A stretch of DNA of 64,000 nt from NCBI GenBank assembly GCA_900540475.1, contig UQGG01000011.1:1-64000 (forward strand). The letters are read 5' to 3'. Both the position numbers and the translations under genes were made by a program. Below the pieces are notes generated by a model. It did not search any database. It was given only the letters and a program-made list of their open reading frames with translations, and was not told the DNA's origin. Below are positions 43,932 through 52,916 of this stretch, one piece after another; the stretch's first letter is position 1; every line of letters begins with the position of its first letter. The stretch comes from an uncultured Robinsoniella sp. (GTDB lineage: Bacteria > Bacillota > Clostridia > Lachnospirales > Lachnospiraceae).

Positions 43932-45464
43932 TCAAAGACTTTTATTCCGGTAGTCAGAAGGAGATACGCCGGTCAATTCTTTAAAAAAACGGCTGAAATA
44001 GTGCTGATCCTCATAACCGACTAAGGTACTTATCTGCTTCACCGACAGATCAGGATGTTCCAGCAGTAGTTTTTTTGCTTCGTCTATACGCAGCCGCAGG
44101 AGATATTTCACGGGGGATTCTCCGGTTTGCTTTTTGAAAATCCGGGTGAGATAAGAGGCATTGAAATTAAACTTCCTTGCCATGTCCTCCACGGTGATGG
44201 GTGAAGCATAGTTTTTCTTCATAAAACGCTCCACTTCTAATATGACAGAGGATGTATCCGAGCATTTTCCCGATTGTGTCCGGAAGATCTCCTGAAATAG
44301 TACTAGAATTTCTGAAAATAATGAATCAATGCCGGCGGCATTCTGGATGCAGTGATATAACCTTTTTTCGTGTGCATTATTTTCTTCATTTGTTGTTTCA
44401 AAATCATTTTCTGTAAGACGGAGAATCTGCAGAAGCTGACTTTCAATCATATACTGGGGACATTTTAAATTCTGCCACTGGCTGAACAAAGTTTCCAGAA
44501 ATTGTGAAAAAGATGCAAAATTCTCAGACTTTGCAGATGCGGATAATTTGTTTATATCGGAAATATCAAGCTTCGTATGTCCGGCGGCAGATTCCGAAGT
44601 AATGATTTGGGAGAAGCCGAGAATCAGGCCATGGTATAAACGGTTTCGCAGCATCCTGGATGAAGTTTCAATATCCTGATATGCAATATAGTGTTCACAG
44701 GCTGCGATTGATAGCGGAGCATATATTTTTTCCAGGACAGCCTGCAGAGCTTTGGCATTCTGCAAGATTTCTTTTTCATCCTTTTGGTTGGAAGCAATAA
44801 TTAAAAATTTCTGGTTCATTTCCCGTTCGTCGATCAGCCACCAGCTCTCCTCTTCAGAAAAACAGGTATTGAGGGCTGTCTGCATAGTCTGCTCTGAAAA
44901 TAAAGAGGCAGCGTCTGCCAGATCCGTCAGTTCGGGAATATGATATTTTAGATTACCAAAACAGATCAGGAACAGCATAAAGTGTCTGCCGGAAAAAGAA
45001 AAAGGCATCAGCGTATCCGAGGCCTGTCCCGCGAGGGCAGATGAGAGAATGCTGCGCTCAATGGACTTCTCCTTTTGCTTAATGGTGTCCTGCATTTTCC
45101 GCAGGATACTTTCCAGATTCGCTTCCTTCACCGGTTTTAACAGATAATCTGCAACGTCGTAGCGGATTGCACTTCTGGCATATTCAAAGTCATCATAACC
45201 GCTGATGATGGCAATTTGCAGGGAAGTATTATTTTCCCGGATGCGCCGGATTAATTCCAGCCCATCCATCATAGGCATTTTTATATCGGTAAATAAGATC
45301 TGGGCTTTTGTGGTTTCCAGAAGATGAAGGGCATCCAGTCCGTTGTAGGCACTTCCAACCACCTGGAAATCAGGGGAAATATTTTCAATTTTTTTAATGA
45401 TATTTTTCAATATCAAAGATTCGTCTTCCGCAACAATAATGCGGACAGGTCTATTCGTCTCCAT
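43932..45464 (-). CDS. YesN-type response regulator with AraC DNA-binding domain
   Basis: The 510-residue regulator has an N-terminal receiver domain with Asp60 in LFTDIKMP as phospho-acceptor. A poorly conserved middle segment (about 130-395) follows, then a C-terminal AraC pair of helix-turn-helix motifs (about 410-508; VEDMARKFNFNASYLTRIFK and ISTLVGYEDQHYFSRFFKE). YesN proteins activate transport and glycosidase genes for polysaccharide use. AraC domains bind two half-sites about one helical turn apart, which matches the 11-12-bp direct repeats seen at four promoters in this window. It overlaps the kinase gene by 14 bp. It is the best candidate for the regulon activator, though that is inference. 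Confidence 0.92.
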   Translation of the reverse strand: METNRPVRIIVAEDESLILKNIIKKIENISPDFQVVGSAYNGLDALHLLETTKAQILFTDIKMPMMDGLELIRRIRENNTSLQIAIISGYDDFEYARSAIRYDVADYLLKPVKEANLESILRKMQDTIKQKEKSIERSILSSALAGQASDTLMPFSFSGRHFMLFLICFGNLKYHIPELTDLADAASLFSEQTMQTALNTCFSEEESWWLIDEREMNQKFLIIASNQKDEKEILQNAKALQAVLEKIYAPLSIAACEHYIAYQDIETSSRMLRNRLYHGLILGFSQIITSESAAGHTKLDISDINKLSASAKSENFASFSQFLETLFSQWQNLKCPQYMIESQLLQILRLTENDFETTNEENNAHEKRLYHCIQNAAGIDSLFSEILVLFQEIFRTQSGKCSDTSSVILEVERFMKKNYASPITVEDMARKFNFNASYLTRIFKKQTGESPVKYLLRLRIDEAKKLLLEHPDLSVKQISTLVGYEDQHYFSRFFKELTGVSPSDYRNKSL

Positions 45465-47277
45465 AATGTTTATCCTCGCTTATGATTCCACCAATTGTAA
45501 CTTCCGTTCCGCCTCCAGGCAGGTTTTTTATTTTGAATACAGCATCTTCTCTGTATGCCAGTTTAAGCCGTATATAGAGGTTAATCAGTCCCATGCCGTC
45601 GATTTCCAGTTCCGGAAGGGATTTTTCAGGAACGATAGATGCCAGTGTATTTTCCAGTGCCTCTAATTTTTCCGGATTGAACCCCGATCCGTTATCGGTT
45701 ACTTTGATATACCAGGTATTTCCTTTTGTTGTTCCTTCAATATGTATCACCCAGGGGGGAATTACATGGATTGCGTATTTGATACAGTTTTCAAGAAGAG
45801 GCTGAATGATCAGTTTCGGGATTCTTATATGGTACATGGAATCATCAATGTCCATATGGAAGACAAGCCTATCCTCAAATTTGATTTTCATTAAGTTCAT
45901 GTAGGCAATGCTTTGGTCGATTTCCTGCATTAAGATTACTTTTTGCATATTGTTGGACGAGATATAGCGGAGAATGGAGGATAAGTCGTCACAGACATCT
46001 ATAATTTCAGTCGTACAGTCTTCTTCCGCCAGTATACTGATGGTAGATAAAGTGTTATAGAGAAAATGGGGATTCATCTGGGACTGAAGGGCAAGCATTT
46101 TTGCCTGAATCTCATGGGAACGCAGAGAAACCACTTCATCCAGGGATGCTTCCAGTTTCTTGTTCATGGACTGGAAGGAATGGTACAGCTGGTTTAGCTC
46201 ATCATACTGACTGCTGTAATCCGGAACGGTGTCCTTGGATATTGTCTTCAAATCCAGCCGGGTTGTGATTTCCTGCAGCTTTCGCAGCGGTATTACCAGA
46301 CTTCGGGATATCTGATAGGAGATCAGAAGTGTAGTGAGCAGGATTGCCACAAGTGTTAAAAAGATAATATTGCGGAACTGGATAATAGGTTTTAACAGTA
46401 CATCCCTGGAGGTTTCCACTAGGAATGTCCATCCAAACTGGTCGGAGGTCCGGTAAGCACAGTAGGTATTGCCGGCTTCGGCAGTGTTTCCCTGGAGAAG
46501 ACCGTTAGGCGATTCACTGTCTGCAATGGATTTCCAATATTCGCTGGAGCTTCCATTATGGTTATCGTGACCGGTATTCTCATATGCATAAACAATATGG
46601 CCCCTCTGGTCCAATATGTAAATGTTATAAGATTCTGTTTTATTGGACAGCGTCTTCTGAATAATCTTCTGAAGCACAGAGAAGGGCTGTTGTAATTCCA
46701 GAATCGTATCGTGAGGAAGGGTATTTTTTTCACTAAAAGAGCGGCAAAGAGAAATAACCGGTTCTTTCTCAAAACCCCAGTCATCTGTGTGAGGCTCAAG
46801 GAGGACTTTATTGCCTTTTGCATCCATAACATCGGAGGTCCATGTGAGGTTTTTAATCTTTTTCGGGGAAATCGTTTTAAACGTGCTGGATTTCGATAAA
46901 TTGATGTAATGCCCGTCAAAATCAAATATATTGATGGAGATATTATCAATTCTATAATCCAAAGCGCTAAAAACCATATCGGAAAAGTCCAGCTTTTTCT
47001 GAGCACTGTCACGTGTAAAACTATACAGGTCCTGCTTTAAAAGAGATTTGATCGGTTTAGACACAGCGATACGTTTGGAATAGTTATTGAGCCGCTCTAA
47101 CTGGGTATCTATCTGGGTAGTCAGGTTGTCGCATTTGTCTACCAGAGCATTAGAAGCATTTTCCTTAAGTGAATTGGATATATATGCATAGAAAAAAGCC
47201 ACTAATATAAGTATCAGGATAACAATTAACTTGGAATAACTCAAAAAAAGATTGGATTGAATGGACTTTCTTTTCAT
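45451..47277 (-). CDS. YesM-type sensor histidine kinase
   Basis: ATG 47277 is preceded by GGGGGAAG; the frame to 47289 would use a TTG inside that site. The 608-residue kinase has an N-terminal membrane helix (about 10-32), an extracellular sensor domain of about 250 residues, a second helix (about 292-315), a HAMP linker, the His_kinase motif QMNPHFLYNTL (His404) and a GHKL ATPase domain (IIQPLLENCIKYAI, then GSGF). The large outer domain suggests direct sensing of a sugar or binding-protein complex. It is co-transcribed with yesN and divergent from the importer operon. Confidence 0.92.
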   Translation of the reverse strand: MKRKSIQSNLFLSYSKLIVILILILVAFFYAYISNSLKENASNALVDKCDNLTTQIDTQLERLNNYSKRIAVSKPIKSLLKQDLYSFTRDSAQKKLDFSDMVFSALDYRIDNISINIFDFDGHYINLSKSSTFKTISPKKIKNLTWTSDVMDAKGNKVLLEPHTDDWGFEKEPVISLCRSFSEKNTLPHDTILELQQPFSVLQKIIQKTLSNKTESYNIYILDQRGHIVYAYENTGHDNHNGSSSEYWKSIADSESPNGLLQGNTAEAGNTYCAYRTSDQFGWTFLVETSRDVLLKPIIQFRNIIFLTLVAILLTTLLISYQISRSLVIPLRKLQEITTRLDLKTISKDTVPDYSSQYDELNQLYHSFQSMNKKLEASLDEVVSLRSHEIQAKMLALQSQMNPHFLYNTLSTISILAEEDCTTEIIDVCDDLSSILRYISSNNMQKVILMQEIDQSIAYMNLMKIKFEDRLVFHMDIDDSMYHIRIPKLIIQPLLENCIKYAIHVIPPWVIHIEGTTKGNTWYIKVTDNGSGFNPEKLEALENTLASIVPEKSLPELEIDGMGLINLYIRLKLAYREDAVFKIKNLPGGGTEVTIGGIISEDKHYGDE

Positions 47278-47307
47278 ATCTTCCCCCAAAAAGTGCTTAT
47301 TTTCTTA

Positions 47308-47336
47308 ATCATATCCGTTATTTTAAGGAATTACAA
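47308..47336 (-). promoter_or_regulatory. Promoter of yesM-yesN
   Basis: On the minus strand, TTGTAA (47336-47331), a 17-bp spacer and TATGAT (47313-47308) lie about 30 bp before the kinase start. Confidence 0.55.
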
Positions 47337-47380
47337 GCAATTATTTGATAAAAACAGGAAGGAAAAGAAGAAGTAGAAAA

Positions 47381-47438
47381 AGTCCACAATGGAAAGTCTA
47401 AAATGTATAAATACAAAGTTATTTCCGGGTGATATAGT
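47381..47438 (+). promoter_or_regulatory. Candidate YesN site and promoter of the importer operon
   Basis: AGTCCACAA at 47381 and AGTCTAAAA at 47395 form a direct repeat 14 bp apart. They resemble the RTCCTAAA half-sites of the other four promoters. The likely -10 is TATAGT at 47433-47438, 38 bp after the second half-site, about one helical turn further than the 29 bp elsewhere. Confidence 0.5.
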
Positions 47439-47470
47439 ATAAACATGTTAAACAATAAGGAGGAAGCAAA

Positions 47471-48883
47471 ATGAAAAGCATGAAATTGAGAAAGGTATTG
47501 GGAGTTACACTGGCAGCAACGATAGCAGCAGCAGCGCTTGCAGGATGCGGCGGAAGCGGGGACAGCAAAACGGCAGCTACGGAAGCGAAAGGAACAGAGG
47601 CAAAAGGAACAGAGGCAAAAGGGACGGAAGAGGTTCAGGAAACCACAGCTGATACGGCAGCCAATGACACGGAAGCGGGCTCTTCGGAAGCAGCAAAGAG
47701 CGATGAGGCAAAAGAAGGGGTTACCATTACGGTAGCAGCATCATCCAACTGGATCAAAGATATTGATAAGGAACTTGCTGCTAAATATGAAGAAGAGTCC
47801 GGCAATACGATTCAATGGCAGGCAAGTCCTGACGACCAGTATACCAATGTACTGAATTCTAAATTTGCCGTGGGCGAAGGACCTGATATTTATCTCACCC
47901 AGTCAGGAGCAGGAATTGAGGAATATCAGCCGGCTGAACACGCTTTGGATCTATCGGGAGAAGAATGGGTATCACGTTACCGCGATTGGGCAAAAGAAGG
48001 TACTACTTATGACGGAAAAATAGTACAGTGCCTCACCTGGAGTGCTGACGGATGGGCAATGCTTTACAATCCGGATATCTTTGAAAAAGCAGGTATCAAA
48101 GAAGCACCAAAGAATTTTGACAGCTTTATGGAAGCCTGTGAGGCAATTAAAAATATTGGTATTACACCAATTTACGAACCGGGAGCTGCCCAGTGGCACC
48201 AGGCAACCTGGCTGGATACCATCTCGGCTCAGGCAGAAGAAGCAAAACCGGGACTGCGGGATTCCCTGAATAAAAACACTGCAAAGTTTGCAGAACAGGA
48301 AGGTCTTTTAAAAGGTCTGGAACAGATGAAACAAATTGAAGAAGCAGGTTATTTTGGAGAAGAATTTATGTCCAACACCTGGGAGAGTAGTGTGGATAAG
48401 ATGATAACCGGAGAATATGCCATGATTCTGGTATATACCACCTTCCAGAATGAAATTATGGCAAAAGATCCTTCTACCAATGCAGACAAGTGGGAAATGT
48501 TCTCGGTTCCTTTAAATGACAATACGGTATTTGCACAGTCTTCAGGCGGTGTTGGACGTAGTATTAACAAAGATTCTAAGGTGATCGATGCAGCAAAAGA
48601 TTATTTTAATTTCCTCACCAGAAAAGAAAATCTGGAAGCTTATTATGCAGCCAGACCGGATCTGGGACAGTGTTCCTTTACGGATATCGAAGGTAACGTA
48701 TCCAATGGTTATAAGACTGTAGTTGCCAATGGAACAGGAGTAGGACAGAATTTTGAAACAGGCGTAACCAACTGGAACAGCACAGAGATTGGTATCCAGG
48801 TTCAGAATATGTATCTGGGCGGAACCGCTATGGAAGTGCTGGAAGGCATTGATGCCATGAGAGAACCGTTATTCGAAAAATAG
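47471..48883 (+). CDS. Sugar-binding lipoprotein (extracellular family 1)
   Basis: The 470-residue protein starts after AAGGAGG and has lipobox LAGC near residue 26. A low-complexity Thr/Ala/Glu linker (about 30-80; three TEAKG-type repeats) separates the lipid anchor from the SBP_bac_1 domain (ITVAASSNWIKDIDKEL, then KFAVGEGPDIYLTQSG, TWSADGWAMLYNPDIFEKAG, PLNDNTVFAQSSGGVGRSI). It catches oligosaccharides outside the membrane and passes them to the two permeases encoded downstream. No ATPase gene is in the operon; such importers in Firmicutes often use a shared MsmK-type ATPase encoded elsewhere. A stem-loop after the stop probably allows excess production of this subunit. Confidence 0.9.
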   Translation: MKSMKLRKVLGVTLAATIAAAALAGCGGSGDSKTAATEAKGTEAKGTEAKGTEEVQETTADTAANDTEAGSSEAAKSDEAKEGVTITVAASSNWIKDIDKELAAKYEEESGNTIQWQASPDDQYTNVLNSKFAVGEGPDIYLTQSGAGIEEYQPAEHALDLSGEEWVSRYRDWAKEGTTYDGKIVQCLTWSADGWAMLYNPDIFEKAGIKEAPKNFDSFMEACEAIKNIGITPIYEPGAAQWHQATWLDTISAQAEEAKPGLRDSLNKNTAKFAEQEGLLKGLEQMKQIEEAGYFGEEFMSNTWESSVDKMITGEYAMILVYTTFQNEIMAKDPSTNADKWEMFSVPLNDNTVFAQSSGGVGRSINKDSKVIDAAKDYFNFLTRKENLEAYYAARPDLGQCSFTDIEGNVSNGYKTVVANGTGVGQNFETGVTNWNSTEIGIQVQNMYLGGTAMEVLEGIDAMREPLFEK

Positions 48884-48899
48884 AGTAAATTCAATGTAA

Positions 48900-48933
48900 A
48901 AGAGGTAATGGATAAGCAAAATCATTACCTCTT
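48900..48933 (+). terminator. Stem-loop between binding-protein and permease genes
   Basis: AAGAGGTAATG (48900) and CATTACCTCTT (48923) form a perfect 11-bp stem around 12 nt. No strong T run follows, so partial termination or mRNA protection is more likely than a full stop. Confidence 0.6.
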
Positions 48934-48969
48934 AAATATTAAGATGAAATAGAGAAAAGGTAAAATATT

Positions 48970-49839
48970 ATGAACAAAAAAAAGATATACAGCCCACTAT
49001 TTTCAGTTCCGGCAATTGTATTGTATACAGTGATGTTTATTATACCTGTGGTGGCCGGAATCGGCATTTCATTAACAGACTGGAATACTTCCTGGTCTAA
49101 GATTTCTTTTGTAGGGCTACAGAATTATAAAGATATTTTTATGTCCCACGGCGGTCCATATCTGAAAAGTGTGCAGCATACGCTTTTGTTTACCGTAGTA
49201 ACGGTTATAGGCAAAACGCTGCTGGGGCTTGGTCTGGCGCTGCTCCTGAATACGGGGCTTAGAAGTAAAAATTTATTCAGGGGTCTGTATTTTCTGCCCT
49301 ATACATTGGCGCCTTTGATTATCGGTATCGCATTTACTTCCATTCTGGGAATGGATGGGCCGTTTAATAATATTCTTCGCCTTCTGGGGCTTGACGGCAT
49401 GGTAAAAGGCTGGCTGGCTAATCCGCACACTGCTTTGGGAAGTACCATGGTTGTTGAGATCTGGAGAATGGCTGGATGGAATATGATGATTTTACTAGCA
49501 GGTCTTCAAATGATCCCGAAAGAGTATTATGAGGCTGCCGGAATTGACGGAGCTGGTAAATGGAAACAGTTTATCTATGTAACGCTGCCGTTCTTAAGAT
49601 CCTCGCTGACGATGGTAATGGTACTGAATACCATTCATGGTCTGAAAGTATTTGATATTATTTATTCATTGACAGGCGGCGGTCCCGGAACCTACTCAGA
49701 AGTTATCAATACCCAGGTGTTCAAGGAATTTGGCAGCGGGCGTTATGGTATGGCGAATGCACTTTCTGTCATTGTATTTCTGGTAACCTTTGTGATTTCA
49801 ATGGTTATGAAAAAAGCTTTAGTTGGGGAGGAGGAATAA
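48970..49839 (+). CDS. MalF/UgpA-type sugar ABC permease
   Basis: The 289-residue protein has six membrane helices and the EAA loop EAAGIDGAGKWKQF near residues 187-200, the contact with the ATPase. The start is a single ATG with AAAAGG upstream. It pairs with the next gene product to form the importer channel. The two genes are separated by 1 bp, so expression is coupled. The family moves oligosaccharides such as maltodextrins, raffinose-type sugars and glycan fragments. Confidence 0.9.
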   Translation: MNKKKIYSPLFSVPAIVLYTVMFIIPVVAGIGISLTDWNTSWSKISFVGLQNYKDIFMSHGGPYLKSVQHTLLFTVVTVIGKTLLGLGLALLLNTGLRSKNLFRGLYFLPYTLAPLIIGIAFTSILGMDGPFNNILRLLGLDGMVKGWLANPHTALGSTMVVEIWRMAGWNMMILLAGLQMIPKEYYEAAGIDGAGKWKQFIYVTLPFLRSSLTMVMVLNTIHGLKVFDIIYSLTGGGPGTYSEVINTQVFKEFGSGRYGMANALSVIVFLVTFVISMVMKKALVGEEE

Positions 49840-49840
49840 A

Positions 49841-50665
49841 ATGAAGAAAAAACAGTTGACCGGAAGAATATTAAGACTTATAACAGCCGCCATTGGCAGC
49901 CTTACCGTACTTCTTCCATTATATTTCATTGTTATTAATTCCCTGAAAACCTCAAGTGAAGCTGGAGAATTGAACTTTGCATTCCCCCAGGTAATCCAGT
50001 GGAGGAATTACATCGACGTAATTGAAGCAGGAAGCCTGGTCAGAGCATTTGGCAACAGTATGCTGATATCAGGAGCATCCGTAGTAATCTGTCTGATTGT
50101 ATCGGCAATGGCTGCTTTTTCGATCAGCAGAGACAGAAATAAAATGAATAAGGGTCTTTACAATTATTTTTTCCTGGGACTTATTGCACCGGTAAACTAT
50201 GTAGCAACCATATTTGTATTGAAGGCACTGCATATTCAAAATACATATTTAGGAATTATCCTGGTAAATGCAGCATTTGGTATACCGTTTCTGATTTTTC
50301 TTTTTGACAGTTTTATTGGCGGGATTCCAAGAGAGCTGGATGAGGCGGCAGTTATTGATGGAGCAGGACCTCTTGGACTGTTTTTTAAGATTATTCTGCC
50401 TCTTTTAAAACCGGTAACCATTACCGGGCTGGTACTTAACTTTTTAGGGGCATGGAATGATTTTATTACCCCGCTGTACCTTTTAAACGATACGAAAAAA
50501 CTTGGAATGATTAATTCTATTTATAATTTCTTCGGACAGCATTTCAATGAATGGAATATGATTTTTGCGGATATTCTGCTTTCGGTTGCACCGATTATGA
50601 TTCTCTACATATTTGGACAGAAATATATCGTAAGCGGAACTACAGCTGGAGCAGTTAAAGGATAA
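49841..50665 (+). CDS. MalG/UgpE-type sugar ABC permease
   Basis: I use ATG 49841, preceded by GGAGGAGG; the frame from a TTG at 49823 would overlap the previous gene. The 274-residue protein has six membrane helices and the EAA loop DEAAVIDGAGPLGLFFKI. It is the partner permease of the preceding gene. The GH36 start follows 2 bp after its stop, which ties import directly to the glycosidase. Confidence 0.9.
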   Translation: MKKKQLTGRILRLITAAIGSLTVLLPLYFIVINSLKTSSEAGELNFAFPQVIQWRNYIDVIEAGSLVRAFGNSMLISGASVVICLIVSAMAAFSISRDRNKMNKGLYNYFFLGLIAPVNYVATIFVLKALHIQNTYLGIILVNAAFGIPFLIFLFDSFIGGIPRELDEAAVIDGAGPLGLFFKIILPLLKPVTITGLVLNFLGAWNDFITPLYLLNDTKKLGMINSIYNFFGQHFNEWNMIFADILLSVAPIMILYIFGQKYIVSGTTAGAVKG

Positions 50666-50667
50666 CT

Positions 50668-52854
50668 ATGATGGAGAAAAAAGAATATATTTTCGGTGAA
50701 CATAAATTGCTTTATTTAATCGATGACGACAGGCACGTATCTTTGTGGCTGCTGCCCCGGCAGCTGAATGGAACGGTGAAGGAAGCCTGGCTTCGGGAAG
50801 CAGAACCCTTCAGCCAGCGTTCCAATTACAACCGGGAGTGGAAAACGGGCAGTTTGGTGCATCTGCATCTGCGCCACCACAGCCGCGGGGTTTCCGGTGG
50901 AATGACCATGAAATACAGCCAGAGCACTGACTGTCTGAAATATGAAAGCCAGTCTCTGCTTGAGGACGAAGCCAGCAAAACGGTGCTGACCAAATTAGTA
51001 TCACCGGAAGGATATGAGGTTTGTCATTCACTTACCTGGATAGATGGCAGAAAAGGACTGATCTGTAATACAAAATTCAGGAATACAGGACAGCAGCCGT
51101 TGGTTCTGGAGATGCTATCCAGTTTTGCCTTTGAGAATCTAAGTCCGTTCCAGGAAGAGGACGGAAACGGTCAGATGGAATTACACCGGTTCCGTGGAGG
51201 ATGGGCGGTGGAAGGAAGACATGTTCGCGAAACCCTGGAAAGCCTTGCACTGGAGAAAGCCTGGTGTGCTCCATTTACGGTAAGCGAGCGGTTTGGATCG
51301 GCAGGCAGCTTTCCGGTAGGCAGATACTTTCCTCTTGCATCCGTGGAGGACCGGAAAAATAAGGTATTCTGGACAGCCCAGTTATGCCACAATGCCACCT
51401 GGCAGATGGAAGTAACCAGGTTAGGAGACAGTATATCTTTCAGCGGAGGTCTGGGAGATTACGAGTTCGGGCAGTGGAGCCGTACTGTGGAACCGGGAGA
51501 AGAATTTGAGGCTCCCACAGCGTTTCTGTCCAGTGTACAGGGTGACATAGCCAAAGCCTGCCAGTCAGTAACGGATATGCAGAATACAGCTTGTGACAGT
51601 TACGGAGAAAAAGGACTGCCAATCGTATTCAATGAATACTGTGCATCCTGGGGTGACCCGACCCAGGATAAAATGATGAACTATGCAAAATGCCTGGACA
51701 AAAAGGGAATCCGTTATCTGGTGATTGACGCAGGCTGGAGCAGGGATGCCCGGGAACAAAGGGGCAATGGAGAGTGGCTGGCAGATGAAAAGCGCTTTCC
51801 GGATATGAGACAAATGAGCATTGACTTAAGAAAAATGGGTTATATTCCGGGACTCTGGATGGAGTTTGAAGTAACGACAGAAGGTTCGCCGGCTTATACA
51901 GATACATACGATGATATGCATTTAAAAAGCAATGGAGTTGTGATAAATGTGGGAGGCTGGAGGACATTTTGGGATTTCAGGAGAAAAGATGTCCGGGAAT
52001 ACCTTCAGGCACATGTAATAGACAGGCTGATCGAAAATGAAATCGGTTATTTAAAAGTAGACTATAACGGCTGTATTGGAATCGGATGTGACGGCAGTCA
52101 GGACAGTGATAAAAATGATAAAAGAAGTGTATCGCCCGGGTCAATCGGGGACACAGACAGCGGGATAAGTCCCGGGGAGGGGCTCAGACAGCATTTGGCC
52201 GCAGTAAGAGAATTTTTTCAGGAAATCAAGCGGCAGATACCGGATATCATCATAGAAAACTGTGCATCCGGAGGGCACCGGCTGGAACCGTCTATGTTAG
52301 GAGTTAGTGCTATGAGTTCCTTTTCGGATGCTCATGAATCCAGGGAGATTCCTTATATAGCAGCAAATGAACACTATCTGATGCTGCCAAGACAATGCCA
52401 GATCTGGGTTGTGCTGCATGCAGACCAGAGCGTGGATGAACTGCGGTACCGGCTGGCTTCGGGATTCCTTGGAAGAATCTGTTTATCGGGAGAGATCGAT
52501 AAATTATCGGATAAACAATGGATAGAAGTGGAAAAAGGATTGGCGTTTTACCGGGAACTGGAAGGTGTCCTTATGGAAGGGATCACCCGCATTTATGGAA
52601 ACAGAAGCAGAAACATGCATGATCCGTCGGGTACCCAGGTACTGGTCAGAGAAGGAAAAGAAGAGATTATGGTTGTCTGCCATAGTTTTCATACACCGGA
52701 AGAGAGGATAAAAATTCCTGCCCCAGAGGGATTTTATATAGCAAATGGTTTTCATAACCAAGTAATTAGCGTGAAAGGCGGTGAGATCATCGTAGAAAGA
52801 ATGAGACCCTGGACGGCATGTGCAGTTCTGTTAAAAAGGAATGGTACCTTGTAG
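50668..52854 (+). CDS. GH36 alpha-galactosidase-like enzyme
   Basis: The 728-residue enzyme has no signal peptide, so it should act in the cytoplasm on imported sugars. It has the N-terminal beta supersandwich (about 1-310), the GH36 barrel (about 315-650) and a C-terminal sheet. The predicted nucleophile is Asp465 in YLKVDYN and the acid/base is Asp554 in SFSDAHE; ENCASGGHR and VIDAGW are also family motifs. Residues about 475-505 hold a Ser/Asp/Gly-rich insertion after the nucleophile strand, longer than in most relatives. GH36 includes alpha-galactosidases and alpha-N-acetylgalactosaminidases; which one is open. Two ATG codons in tandem are possible starts. It sits between the permeases and the secreted enzyme gene, as the intracellular finishing step. 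Confidence 0.88.
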   Translation: MMEKKEYIFGEHKLLYLIDDDRHVSLWLLPRQLNGTVKEAWLREAEPFSQRSNYNREWKTGSLVHLHLRHHSRGVSGGMTMKYSQSTDCLKYESQSLLEDEASKTVLTKLVSPEGYEVCHSLTWIDGRKGLICNTKFRNTGQQPLVLEMLSSFAFENLSPFQEEDGNGQMELHRFRGGWAVEGRHVRETLESLALEKAWCAPFTVSERFGSAGSFPVGRYFPLASVEDRKNKVFWTAQLCHNATWQMEVTRLGDSISFSGGLGDYEFGQWSRTVEPGEEFEAPTAFLSSVQGDIAKACQSVTDMQNTACDSYGEKGLPIVFNEYCASWGDPTQDKMMNYAKCLDKKGIRYLVIDAGWSRDAREQRGNGEWLADEKRFPDMRQMSIDLRKMGYIPGLWMEFEVTTEGSPAYTDTYDDMHLKSNGVVINVGGWRTFWDFRRKDVREYLQAHVIDRLIENEIGYLKVDYNGCIGIGCDGSQDSDKNDKRSVSPGSIGDTDSGISPGEGLRQHLAAVREFFQEIKRQIPDIIIENCASGGHRLEPSMLGVSAMSSFSDAHESREIPYIAANEHYLMLPRQCQIWVVLHADQSVDELRYRLASGFLGRICLSGEIDKLSDKQWIEVEKGLAFYRELEGVLMEGITRIYGNRSRNMHDPSGTQVLVREGKEEIMVVCHSFHTPEERIKIPAPEGFYIANGFHNQVISVKGGEIIVERMRPWTACAVLLKRNGTL

Positions 52855-52916
52855 AAAAAATGTATGGGGTCTGATGAATGAATTTGCAGTATTTGACAAA
52901 AGGAGGAAATAAGAGA

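Noticed and set aside
46419..47012. 197-residue minus-strand reading frame in the yesM gene
   Set aside because: It is an alternative frame within a clear histidine kinase gene with no start signal.
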